Assembly: GCA_013816405.1 (NCBI GenBank)
Contig: JACDEL010000022.1
Location: forward strand, 1-37,934
DNA length: 37,934 bases
Direction of reading: 5' to 3'
Origin: Chloroflexota bacterium
Lineage (GTDB): Bacteria; Chloroflexota; Limnocylindria; QHBO01
Below are positions 25,654-32,934 of this stretch, in pieces. The position numbers and the translations under genes are program-made. Under the pieces are notes generated by a model that made no database searches, was not told where the DNA came from, and worked only from the letters and a program-made list of their open reading frames with translations. Position 1 is the first letter of the stretch. Every line of letters starts with the position of its first letter.

Positions 25654-26345
25654 GTCTTGAGGCCGGACAGGATCATCGGCCAGCCGCCGTAGAGCTGGTC
25701 GTTCGCGCCGTCGCGCAACTGGTCATGGGTCACGACCAGGCGGCAGGAGTCACCGACCGGCTCGATCTCCCAGGTGATCCGCGAGGTCCCCTCGCTCTTC
25801 ACGTCCTCGCCCCAGAGCGCGACCATGCTCTGCACGACGCGTCGCGGCGGATCGACCTCCAGGTTCTCGCCCTCCCCCAGCAGGCCAGGGGCGTTCTCAT
25901 GGCCCATCTCGAACCGGCCTCCGGGCTTCCAGTCGGAGCTGATCCGGTTGCCGAAGTGGTACTTGCTGCGGATCTCGGGATCGGTGATCGCCTGCCACAG
26001 GCGCTCCGGAGTCGTCTCGATGTAGATCTCGAACACCTTTTCCATAGGGCTCTCCAGTCTCGTCTTGAGGTCGCTCAACGCAGCCGCCCAGGGCTCGGCG
26101 TAGCGGCTGATCCACCGGTCGTGGATCAGCCGGATCGGGACGGCGTTCAGGTAGTGGAACTTCCGACGCCCATCGCGGCGCGTGGTGACCAGCCCGGCGG
26201 CAGCCAGCACGCGCAGGTGCTTCATGACGCCGAAGCGGGTCATCCCAGACAACGCCTGCTCCAGCTCTGAGAGCGCCTGCCCGTCGCGTTCGCGAAGCGC
26301 GTCGAGGAGGACACGCCGGCCTCGACAGATCTGGCACGGAGGCAT
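25416..26345 (-). CDS. ArsR-type regulator fused to SRPBCC domain, with aberrant tail
   Basis: A 309-residue frame. Residues 1-98 form an ArsR winged helix (RVLLDALRERDGQALSEL, MTRFGVMKHLRVLAAAGLVTTRR, YLNAVPIRLIHDRW). Residues 101-243 are an SRPBCC domain (KVFEIYIETTPERLW, GGWPMILSGLKTWLETGE). The last ~60 residues are Arg/Ser/Pro-rich and look like out-of-phase translation of the DUF6958-like gene, so the protein probably should end near residue 247. The usual N-terminal ADPTRRR helix is replaced by a short sequence with Cys4 and Cys7 (PCQICRGRR). Inside, GGAGAG lies 4 nt before Met101 and could start a separate SRPBCC protein. A divergent SnoaL gene faces it. Confidence 0.75.
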   Translation of the reverse strand: MPPCQICRGRRVLLDALRERDGQALSELEQALSGMTRFGVMKHLRVLAAAGLVTTRRDGRRKFHYLNAVPIRLIHDRWISRYAEPWAAALSDLKTRLESPMEKVFEIYIETTPERLWQAITDPEIRSKYHFGNRISSDWKPGGRFEMGHENAPGLLGEGENLEVDPPRRVVQSMVALWGEDVKSEGTSRITWEIEPVGDSCRLVVTHDQLRDGANDQLYGGWPMILSGLKTWLETGELLTTPGSLMYATPSESVRRPRPPAIRSSSATPTRARRRRASRATRMRWPVARSSPSCRPPSPGSPSTPISTR

Positions 26346-26386
26346 AGCGTGGCCATGTTCATGTGAGCAGCTGGACGGAGGGAGTC

Positions 26387-26776
26387 GTGGCCGACGACGA
26401 GAACAGAGCGACCCTGGAGCGATCGATCGTGGCGATGTTCGCAGGGGACATCGACGGAGCGACCGAGGCGATGGCCGACGATGCCGTGGTCGAGTGGCCA
26501 CAGTCGGGCGAACGAATCGTCGGCAAGCAGGCCTGCAGCCTTGTCTACAAGAACTACCCCGGCGGCTCGCCCCCATACGAGCTGCGCCGCATCAGCGGCG
26601 CGGGCGACATGTTCGTGGTCGAGGCGGAAGGCCAATACGGCGCCGACACGAGCTACATGACCAGCATCGTCGAGTTCCGCAACGGGCAGATCGTCAAGCA
26701 GACCGACTATTTCGCGAGTCCGTTCGAGGCTCCCGCCTGGCGGTCCCAGTGGGTCGAGCGCATGGCAAAGGTCTAA
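26387..26776 (+). CDS. SnoaL-like / NTF2-fold protein
   Basis: A 129-residue protein with the cone-shaped NTF2/SnoaL fold pattern: an N-terminal helix pair (ATLERSIVAMFAGDIDGATEAM), then ADDAVVEWPQSGERIVGKQA, and strands ending in VEFRNGQIVKQTDYFASP. These proteins include isomerases, hydrolases and binding proteins; no catalytic residues can be assigned here. I use the GTG at 26387 because GGAGGGAG lies just upstream. A GTG at 26363 would add eight residues. TAGCGT at 26345-26350 could be the -10 box, giving a ~30-nt leader. It is divergent from the ArsR-SRPBCC gene and converges on the HxlR gene. Confidence 0.75.
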   Translation: MADDENRATLERSIVAMFAGDIDGATEAMADDAVVEWPQSGERIVGKQACSLVYKNYPGGSPPYELRRISGAGDMFVVEAEGQYGADTSYMTSIVEFRNGQIVKQTDYFASPFEAPAWRSQWVERMAKV

Positions 26777-26784
26777 CCGCTGAG

Positions 26785-27204
26785 CTAAACGCGGCGGACC
26801 TGCTCCGCCTCCTGGCCCTCGACCGGACGGTCGCAGGTCGGGCAATACCAGCGCGCCTCAACCGGCGTGCCGCAGGCGGCGTGGCGCAAAGGCTCGGACT
26901 CGCGTGAGACCCGCGACCCCCAGTCGGCCAACAGGCGCAGCGCACCGGCCAGCTCCTGGCCCTCGTCGGTGAGCGCATAGGCGAAGCGCGGCGGACGCTC
27001 CGAGTAGGGCGTCGCCGACACGATCCGCTCGGACTCGAGGCGCCGAAGCCGGTCCGCCAGGATGTTCGGCGCGATGCCGGTCACGGCCTCGCCCAGCTCA
27101 TTGAATCGGCGCGGCCCGGGGAGGAGCGCCTCGACCAGCAGCAGGCTCCATCGGTCCCCCACCCGCTCGAGCGCGGCGGCGAGCGGTGAGTCGTGGGAAG
27201 CCAT
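26785..27204 (-). CDS. HxlR-type transcriptional regulator with C-terminal Cys cluster
   Basis: A 139-residue winged-helix regulator. The HxlR pattern is evident in VGDRWSLLLVEALLPGPRRFNEL, GIAPNILADRLRRLESERIV and YALTDEGQEL. A C-terminal CGTPV...WYCPTC segment looks like a zinc ribbon or redox cysteine cluster. The ATG at 27204 begins three residues before the conserved SPLAAALERVGDRW region and has TACGAT exactly 6 nt upstream, so it is probably leaderless. It is divergent from the HtrA-like protease gene. A perfect palindrome between them is the likely operator. Confidence 0.9.
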   Translation of the reverse strand: MASHDSPLAAALERVGDRWSLLLVEALLPGPRRFNELGEAVTGIAPNILADRLRRLESERIVSATPYSERPPRFAYALTDEGQELAGALRLLADWGSRVSRESEPLRHAACGTPVEARWYCPTCDRPVEGQEAEQVRRV

Positions 27205-27210
27205 GACGGG

Positions 27211-27216
27211 ATCGTA
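27211..27216 (-). promoter_or_regulatory. Putative leaderless -10 box of the HxlR gene
   Basis: TACGAT on the minus strand, 6 nt before the ATG at 27204, with no Shine-Dalgarno. Confidence 0.5.
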
Positions 27217-27227
27217 CGGCATCGGCC

Positions 27228-27255
27228 TTGACAAACGGTCCGGAGCGAGTAACTT
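27228..27255 (+). promoter_or_regulatory. Putative promoter of the protease gene
   Basis: A perfect TTGACA (27228-27233), a 16-bp spacer and TAACTT (27250-27255). The predicted start near 27262 gives a ~35-nt leader before the ATG at 27296. The -10 box runs into the HxlR palindrome, which suits repression. Confidence 0.55.
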
Positions 27256-27268
27256 GCGCATTGCAAGT
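27252..27268. promoter_or_regulatory. Putative HxlR operator palindrome
   Basis: ACTTGC (27252-27257) and GCAAGT (27263-27268) are perfect inverted arms around GCATT. Palindromes of this ACTTGC...GCAAGT type are, to my knowledge, common near HxlR-family genes. It overlaps the protease promoter -10 box and lies 48 bp upstream of the HxlR start codon. Confidence 0.6.
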
Positions 27269-27295
27269 CACACGCTACCAGATGGAGAACGAGCG

Positions 27296-28180
27296 ATGGG
27301 TCCCTTGGATGAGCTTGGCAAGACGATCGCGTCAGTCGCATCGACGGCGGGCGCTTCGACAGTCGGGATCGGGAATCGATGGCGCGGCGGGTCCGGGGTG
27401 GTGGTCGAATCCGGCAAGGTGCTGACCAACGCGCACAACCTGCACGGCGACGAGGTGCATGTCTTCTTCGCCGATGGACGTGAAGCGGAGGGCAAGATCC
27501 TCGGCGCCGATGGCGACGGCGACCTGGCCGTGATCGAGGTCGACACCGGCGATGCGCCGGCGATCGCGTGGGGAGACGGGTCCGCGCTGGGCATCGGCTC
27601 GCCGCTGGTCGCGATCGGCAACCCGGCGGGCAACGGCCTGCGCGTCACGGTGGGCTACGTCTCCGGCATCGGGCGCGAGTTCCGCGGTCCCCGCGGGCGG
27701 CGCGTTGCAGGCGCGGTGGAGCACACCGCTCCCCTGCTCCCCGGCTCGTCGGGTGGCCCGATCGTCGACGGCGACGGGAAGTTGCTCGGCATCAACACCA
27801 ACCGGCTGGGCAGCGGCTTCTATCAGGCGATCTCAGCTGACACCGCGCTGCGCGACCGGGTCGCTGCGCTCGGGCGCGGCGAGGAGCCGAAGCGGCGCCG
27901 GCTTGGGCTGGGCCTCGCCCCCGCGCACGTGGCTCGGCAGCTGCGGCGCGCGGTGGGCCTGGACGAGCGAGACGGGCTGCTGGTCCGCGACGTCGAGGAG
28001 GACTCGCCGGCAGCAAAGGCGGGGATCGCCGAGGGCGACCTGATCGTGGCCGCTGGCGGCAAGCCAGTTGCGAACGCTGACGACCTGTTCGACGCGATGG
28101 GCTCCGTGGCCGCGGATGCCGCCCTGCCACTCACCGTGCTGCGGGGCTCGGAGGAGCGGACCGTTACCATCGCAGCGTGA
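27296..28180 (+). CDS. HtrA/DegP-like trypsin-fold serine protease with PDZ domain, no signal peptide
   Basis: A 294-residue protein. The protease domain (about 20-190) has the full triad: His47 (TNAHN), Asp76 (GDLAVIEV) and Ser152 (LLPGSSGGPIV, where GNSGGP is more usual). A PDZ domain follows at about 205-294 (GLLVRDVEEDSPAAKAGIAEGDLI). Most HtrA proteins are exported or anchored, but this one starts with a polar sequence (GPLDELGKTIAS) and has no signal or membrane helix, so it should act in the cytoplasm. The ATG at 27296 is the first residue before that segment. The gene overlaps the next by four bases. It lies opposite HxlR and is probably under its control. Confidence 0.88.
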   Translation: MGPLDELGKTIASVASTAGASTVGIGNRWRGGSGVVVESGKVLTNAHNLHGDEVHVFFADGREAEGKILGADGDGDLAVIEVDTGDAPAIAWGDGSALGIGSPLVAIGNPAGNGLRVTVGYVSGIGREFRGPRGRRVAGAVEHTAPLLPGSSGGPIVDGDGKLLGINTNRLGSGFYQAISADTALRDRVAALGRGEEPKRRRLGLGLAPAHVARQLRRAVGLDERDGLLVRDVEEDSPAAKAGIAEGDLIVAAGGKPVANADDLFDAMGSVAADAALPLTVLRGSEERTVTIAA

Positions 28181-28446
28181 GCCCCGAGCCGATCTGCCGC
28201 CATCTCGACGGCGTCCACCCGGTCCCGGCCCGTGGCCGGGGCTGCGAGGAATGCCTGGCCACCGGCGGGCAATGGCTCCACCTCCGCCGATGCCTCCATT
28301 GCGGGCATGTCGGCTGCTGCGACCAGTCGCCCGGCCGGCACGCCTCGGGCCACGCCGGGGAGGCTGGGCACCCCGTCGTCGAGTCGATGCAGCCGAACGA
28401 GGATTGGCGCTGGTGCTTCGTCGACGAGGTCTACCTGGAGGGCTAG
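28177..28446 (+). CDS. UBP-type zinc finger protein
   Basis: An 89-residue protein consisting of one zf-UBP domain. The zinc ligands expected for the fold are visible: Cys7, His9, Cys23, Cys26, Cys39, Cys42, Cys47 and the His55/His59/His65 group, with CLHCGHVGCCDQSPGRHASGH at the core. In eukaryotes this domain binds the free C-terminus of ubiquitin; in bacteria its ligand is not established. It starts with a GTG that overlaps the protease stop by four bases, so the two are translated as a pair. Its stop codon shares a CTAG with the stop of the convergent gene. Confidence 0.88.
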   Translation: MSPEPICRHLDGVHPVPARGRGCEECLATGGQWLHLRRCLHCGHVGCCDQSPGRHASGHAGEAGHPVVESMQPNEDWRWCFVDEVYLEG

Positions 28447-29597
28447 CCCCACGGTGCCGGCAGGGGTAGCAGCTCCACCTCGTCGGCGCCGATCCAGGCG
28501 GCAAGCTCGTCGATGGCGGAGCGAACTGAAGCCCACGCACCGGCGGGTGCCTCCGGCTCGGCATGGACAGACTTGATGGTCAGGACGCGCCGCTTGCGAT
28601 CGAGCACCGGGTCGATGCGGCCGATCAGCCGGTCGCCGTGCAGGATCGGCAGCACGTAGTACCCGTACTCGCGCTTGGCGACGGGGACGTAGATCTCCAG
28701 CCGGAAGTGCATGCCGAAGAGCGACTCCGTCCGCTCGCGGTCCGAGATGAGCGGGTCGAACGGGCCGAGCAGCGTCGTGCGCGGCCGCCACGGCTCGTCG
28801 AGCGCGGCGAGCACCTCGGCATGGGCGAGCCACTCACCGGGGAGGCCATCGATCGCCACCGCAACCGCCACGCCGTCGGCGAGCAGAGAGGCCAGGCCGA
28901 TCTCGCGCTCGGGCAGCGAGTAGTCGATCGCCGTCCCGAATCCCGGATCGTCGAAGCCCCGGTTGCGGAGCTGCCGCTCCATCGTCTCGATCGCCACCAC
29001 TTCATCCGGCAGAGGATCGGCGGCCGGCAGGACTCGCTCGAAGAGGTCCCAGACGCGCTGCGTCCCCTCGCGGCGGCTGATGGCGATCTCGCCTCCGCGC
29101 CACAGGAACTCGAGCATCTGTCCCACGTTCTTGCCGTCGTTCCATCCGCCGGTGCGCCACGGGACGACCGCCCGGTCGTCCAGGTCGCGCGCGAGGAGCG
29201 GCCCGCGCGTGCGCAGCTCGCCAAGGATGTAATCGCGGAACGGGACGTTGTCGCCGAGCCAATCACCGATGTACCGGCCTCGGCTGTACTCCGGACGCGG
29301 AAAGCGGAGCATGGCCGGGCGGTGCAGCGACAGGTCGGCGGTGGGGAGCAGGAACGCGTTGTACTCGAACAGCTGACGCGGCTCCTCCTCGAGCATGCGG
29401 CGCAGCTCGGCCCGCTCGTAAGCCCCGAAGCGGCTCCACAGGGTCAGCTCCTCGGCGCGCGCCACGACCGCCGTCGGGTCCACCTGCACACGTCCGAGCT
29501 GATCGACCAGCCCGAGCAGGGAGGTGGGGCGCGGTCCCGCGAGCATCGTGCCCAGGATCGCGAGCCGCCGCGCCTCGGTGAGCGTAAGCGTGCGCAC
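28443..29597 (-). CDS. Winged-helix DNA glycosylase of the AlkX/YcaQ (HTH_42) family
   Basis: A 384-residue protein of the family that unhooks DNA interstrand crosslinks (E. coli YcaQ/AlkX, Streptomyces AlkZ). The catalytic Q-x-D motif is visible at GRVQVDPTAVV, followed by the family phrase LWSRFGAYERAELRRML. Winged-helix segments and the C-terminal VHAEP...WIGADEVEL region complete the fold. I use GTG 29597, which begins RTLTLTEARRLAI; the frame runs much further upstream but overlaps the DUF2520 gene and is not conserved. It is divergent from that gene across 27 bp; CACACT lies 7 nt before the GTG. Activity on a particular crosslink is inferred. Confidence 0.85.
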   Translation of the reverse strand: MRTLTLTEARRLAILGTMLAGPRPTSLLGLVDQLGRVQVDPTAVVARAEELTLWSRFGAYERAELRRMLEEEPRQLFEYNAFLLPTADLSLHRPAMLRFPRPEYSRGRYIGDWLGDNVPFRDYILGELRTRGPLLARDLDDRAVVPWRTGGWNDGKNVGQMLEFLWRGGEIAISRREGTQRVWDLFERVLPAADPLPDEVVAIETMERQLRNRGFDDPGFGTAIDYSLPEREIGLASLLADGVAVAVAIDGLPGEWLAHAEVLAALDEPWRPRTTLLGPFDPLISDRERTESLFGMHFRLEIYVPVAKREYGYYVLPILHGDRLIGRIDPVLDRKRRVLTIKSVHAEPEAPAGAWASVRSAIDELAAWIGADEVELLPLPAPWG

Positions 29598-29624
29598 GAG
29601 GGGCAGTGTGGCAGACTCCCCCGC

Positions 29625-30299
29625 ATGATCAGCACCGTCCGGGTGGTCGGCACGGGGCGTGCCGGCAGCGCTCTCGCGGGGCGCCTGGCCGAGCGCGGAC
29701 TGACCGTCATTGCCGGTCGCGAGCCGTTGGCGGATGCGGACCTGGTGCTCCTGGCGGTGCCCGACGCGGCGATCGCCGACGTGGCTCGGCAGGTGCCGAT
29801 CGGCCCCTGGATCGGGCACGTCTCGGGCGCGACCTCCCTTCAGGCGCTGGAGCCGCACACGCGCCGGTTCAGCCTCCACCCGCTCCAGACGCTCTCCCGC
29901 GAGCGCGGGCCGGAGCAGCTCGACGGCGCCTGGGCCGCAGTCACGACCGAGACCGGCGAGGCTCGAGCGGTGGCGGGCTGGCTCGCCGACGTACTCGGCC
30001 TCCATCCCTTCGACCTCGCCGATGCCGACAAGCCGCTCTACCACGCCGGAGCGGCGATGGCGAGCAACTTCCTGGTGACGCTGCATCGTGCCGCCGCGCG
30101 GCTGCTGGAAGCGAGCCACGCACCACCCGAGGCGCTGCTGCCGCTGATGACCCGCACCATCGAGAACGGGTTCGTCCTGACCGGGCCGATCGCCCGCGGC
30201 GATTGGTCGACCGTCGAGGCGCACCTGGATGCCCTCCAACGGCGGGCACCCGACCTCGTACCCCTGTATCGCGCGCTGGCCGAGGCGACCCGGCCGTGA
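29625..30299 (+). CDS. Rossmann-fold / DUF2520 protein
   Basis: A 224-residue protein with an N-terminal NAD(P)-binding segment (VRVVGTGRAGSALAGRLAERG) and the helical DUF2520 domain (from about 125; DADKPLYHAGAAMASNFLVTL). It resembles a dehydrogenase of the ketopantoate reductase or pyrroline carboxylate reductase type. It overlaps panC by four bases (GTGA), and the same gene order occurs in Mycobacterium tuberculosis (Rv3603c before panC), so a role in pantothenate synthesis is plausible. No panE is in the window. The ATG has no Shine-Dalgarno; CAGACT lies 7 nt before it. Confidence 0.88.
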   Translation: MISTVRVVGTGRAGSALAGRLAERGLTVIAGREPLADADLVLLAVPDAAIADVARQVPIGPWIGHVSGATSLQALEPHTRRFSLHPLQTLSRERGPEQLDGAWAAVTTETGEARAVAGWLADVLGLHPFDLADADKPLYHAGAAMASNFLVTLHRAAARLLEASHAPPEALLPLMTRTIENGFVLTGPIARGDWSTVEAHLDALQRRAPDLVPLYRALAEATRP

Positions 30300-31105
30300 A
30301 GGTCATCCGCAACGTCGCCGACCTGGGTGCGGCCATGGATCCGGCGCCGGGGCGCGCACCGAGCGTCGGCCTGGTGCCGACCATGGGCTCGTTGCACGCC
30401 GGGCATCTCTCCCTCATGGCCGCCGCGCGCGCCGAGTGCGATGTTGTCGTTGTCAGCCTCTTCGTCAACCCCGCCCAGTTCGGTCGCGGCGAGGACCTCG
30501 AGCAATACCCGCGCGACGAGGTGGGCGACATCGCCACGGCAGAGTCGGCCGGCGTCGACCTCCTCTTCGCTCCAGCCGCGGACCAGGTGTACCCCGAGGG
30601 CTTCGACACCTGGGTTGACCCAGGCAAGATCGGCGCCTACCTGGAAGGAAGCGCACGGCCCGGGCACTTTCGCGGCGTGGCGACCATCTGCACCAAGCTC
30701 TTCCTCCTCGTGAAGCCACGGCGCGCCTATTTCGGCCGCAAGGACGCCCAGCAGGTCGCCGTCGTCAAGCAGCTCGTCCGGGACCTGGAGCTCCCCGTCG
30801 AGATCGTCGCCTGCCCGACCGTCCGCGACCCCGATGGACTGGCCATGTCGAGCCGCAACGCCTACCTCTCACCGGATGACAGGCAGGTCGCCCTGGCGCT
30901 GCCACGGGCGCTCGAGGCGGGGCTCGCGGCGCATCGGTCCGGAACGGATGCGGTGCGCGCCGCCCGCGACGTGCTCGACGCCCAGCCGGGGCTGCGGGTC
31001 GACTACGTGGCCGAGGCGGACCTGGACGGGCCAACATTGGCGGCCGCGGTCGTGGTCGGATCGACGCGTCTGATAGACAATGTCGTCCTCGACGCAGAGG
31101 CATAG
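30296..31105 (+). CDS. panC: Pantothenate synthetase (pantoate-beta-alanine ligase)
   Basis: A 269-residue cytoplasmic enzyme that joins pantoate and beta-alanine using ATP through a pantoyl adenylate. The adenylate-forming motif PTMGSLHAGHLSL with His34 and His37 is clear, as are FVNPAQFGRGEDLEQYPR, the substrate loop RPGHFRGVATICTKLF, and GLAMSSRNAYLS (KMSKS-like). The GTG start overlaps the DUF2520 stop by four bases, and panB follows after three bases. Confidence 0.95.
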   Translation: MKVIRNVADLGAAMDPAPGRAPSVGLVPTMGSLHAGHLSLMAAARAECDVVVVSLFVNPAQFGRGEDLEQYPRDEVGDIATAESAGVDLLFAPAADQVYPEGFDTWVDPGKIGAYLEGSARPGHFRGVATICTKLFLLVKPRRAYFGRKDAQQVAVVKQLVRDLELPVEIVACPTVRDPDGLAMSSRNAYLSPDDRQVALALPRALEAGLAAHRSGTDAVRAARDVLDAQPGLRVDYVAEADLDGPTLAAAVVVGSTRLIDNVVLDAEA

Positions 31106-31108
31106 CCA

Positions 31109-32002
31109 ATGACCACCAGCCACACCAACGTCGGCGAAGCCAAGGTCCCGGGCAAGCTGGCCATCACCGAGCTGTCGGAGATGAAGCGGCAGGGCACCAG
31201 GATCGCGATGGTGACCGCCTACGACGCCGCCGGCGCGCGGCTGGCGGAGGCTGCCGGGATCGACGTCGTTCTGGTCGGCGACAGCGCGGCGATGGTGGTC
31301 CTCGGCCACGACTCCACGGTCCCGGTCACCATGGAGGAGATGCTCTTCATGACCCGCGCCGTCGCCTCGGCCGTGAAGCGGCCGCTGGTCGTGGGAGACA
31401 TGCCGTTCGGCTCCTACCAGGTCTCCGACCGTGAGGCGGTGCGCAACGCGGTTCGCTTCGTCAAGGAGGGCCGTGCGGACACCGTCAAGCTGGAGGGCGC
31501 GGGACGCATGCTGCCACGGGTCAAGGCCATCGTCGAGTCCGGAATCCCGGTGATGGGGCACCTTGGCCTGACGCCGCAGTCGGCCACGGCGCTGGGTGGC
31601 TACAAGGCGCAGGGACGCACCGCCGCCAGCGCCAGACAGATGCTGGCCGACGCGCTGGCGCTTCAGGAAGCGGGCTGCTACTCGCTCGTGCTCGAGGCCG
31701 TGCCCACTCCGGTCGCGGCGCGGATCACGGAGGCACTCGAGATTCCGACCATCGGGATCGGAGCAGGCCCGCAGGTCGACGGACAGGTGCTGGTCTACCA
31801 CGACCTGCTGGGCCTAACCGAGGGGCACACCGCGCGCTTCGTCAAGCGCTACGCGGACCTCGCAACAGTCATCCGCGAGGCGCTGGCCGCTTTCGCCGCC
31901 GATGTCCGATCGGGCGCCTACCCGGAGGAGCGCCACACGTACGGGATGCCGGCCGACGAGCAGGCCGCCTTCGAGGCGGCGATCGCCGAGGAGAAGACCT
32001 AG
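31109..32002 (+). CDS. panB: 3-methyl-2-oxobutanoate hydroxymethyltransferase
   Basis: A 297-residue enzyme of the first committed step of pantothenate synthesis: it adds a hydroxymethyl group from methylenetetrahydrofolate to alpha-ketoisovalerate, with Mg. Motifs include MVTAYDAAGARLAEAAGIDVVLVGDSAAMVVLG (Mg-binding Asp), VVGDMPFGSYQ, VKLEGAG and the catalytic Glu in LVLEAVP. The N-terminus is ~20 residues longer than E. coli PanB. It is the third gene of the DUF2520-panC-panB operon. Its stop shares the CTAG tetranucleotide with the stop of the facing P1 peptidase gene. Confidence 0.96.
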   Translation: MTTSHTNVGEAKVPGKLAITELSEMKRQGTRIAMVTAYDAAGARLAEAAGIDVVLVGDSAAMVVLGHDSTVPVTMEEMLFMTRAVASAVKRPLVVGDMPFGSYQVSDREAVRNAVRFVKEGRADTVKLEGAGRMLPRVKAIVESGIPVMGHLGLTPQSATALGGYKAQGRTAASARQMLADALALQEAGCYSLVLEAVPTPVAARITEALEIPTIGIGAGPQVDGQVLVYHDLLGLTEGHTARFVKRYADLATVIREALAAFAADVRSGAYPEERHTYGMPADEQAAFEAAIAEEKT

Positions 32003-32934
32003 CCGATAGCCACGCTGCGCTCGATCGCCGTGCGCAGCGTCTCCACCGCCGCCGCGCCAAGGCTCAGCAGCCCGCCCAGCCCGTCCGGCGCGGACATGCC
32101 GCAGGTCGACAGGGCAAAGACCGTATCGCCGTCGAGCACGGTGTGCACAGGGGATATGGCGAGCGCCAACGCGTCGTGTGCCTGGGAGGCAAGCCGGCTG
32201 CACTGCGCGCGGTCGAGGGTGGCATCGGTGGCAACCACTGCAAGGGTCGTGTTGGTTCCGCACGGCGGGACGTTCCCCGGCGGCGGCCCGGCCAGGAGCA
32301 GCGCCGATGCATCCACGAAGCCACCTGCCTCGTCGCGCACTCCGGCCAGGATCCGGCCGTCGCGACCGATTACATTCCCAACCGCGTTCGTGATCACCAG
32401 CGCGCCGATGGTCGAGCCGTCGGACAGGCGCCTCGCGGCGCTGCCGACGCCACCCGGGCTGGTCAGCTGCGGCCCGGCCAGCTTCCCGACGGTGGCGCCG
32501 GTGCCCGCGCCGACCCGTCCCTCGAAGGGTCCGTCACCCCGCTCTGCAGCCTGGGCCGCCGCATAGCCGTCGTCTGGCCCGGGCGCGGCACTGGCAGAGC
32601 CCACGAACAGGTCGAACAGGATCGCGGCCGGGACGATCGGCACGGGACGTGCACCGGTGTCGAACCCGATCGCGCGCTCGGCCAGGTAGCGCATCACGCC
32701 GTCGGCGGCCGCAAGCCCGAAGGCCGATCCGCCGGCGAAGCAGAGCGCGTGGATCCGCTCGACGAGCGCAGTCGGGCGCAGAAGATCGGTCTCCCGGGTG
32801 CCGGGGGCTGAGCCACGCACGTCGACACCGGCCACGGCGCCGCCATCGGCCAGGACGACGGTGCATCCCGTGACACCCAGGGCATCGGTCGCATGCCCCG
32901 CCGAGATTCCGGGGACGTCGCGGATGCTCAGCAT
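31999..32934 (-). CDS. P1 family peptidase (DmpA/S58-like aminopeptidase)
   Basis: A 311-residue protein of the DmpA/BapA peptidase family, self-processing Ntn-type enzymes that trim N-terminal amino acids. The family phrases are SIRDVPGISAGHATD at the start, CFAGGSAFGLAAADGVMRYL, GRVGAGTGATVGKL, and CGTNTTLAVVATDA, where cleavage before a Ser/Thr is expected. There is no signal peptide. The ATG at 32934 overlaps the last base of the GNAT stop (TGATG), so the two genes are coupled. The natural substrate is unknown. Confidence 0.9.
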   Translation of the reverse strand: MLSIRDVPGISAGHATDALGVTGCTVVLADGGAVAGVDVRGSAPGTRETDLLRPTALVERIHALCFAGGSAFGLAAADGVMRYLAERAIGFDTGARPVPIVPAAILFDLFVGSASAAPGPDDGYAAAQAAERGDGPFEGRVGAGTGATVGKLAGPQLTSPGGVGSAARRLSDGSTIGALVITNAVGNVIGRDGRILAGVRDEAGGFVDASALLLAGPPPGNVPPCGTNTTLAVVATDATLDRAQCSRLASQAHDALALAISPVHTVLDGDTVFALSTCGMSAPDGLGGLLSLGAAAVETLRTAIERSVAIG

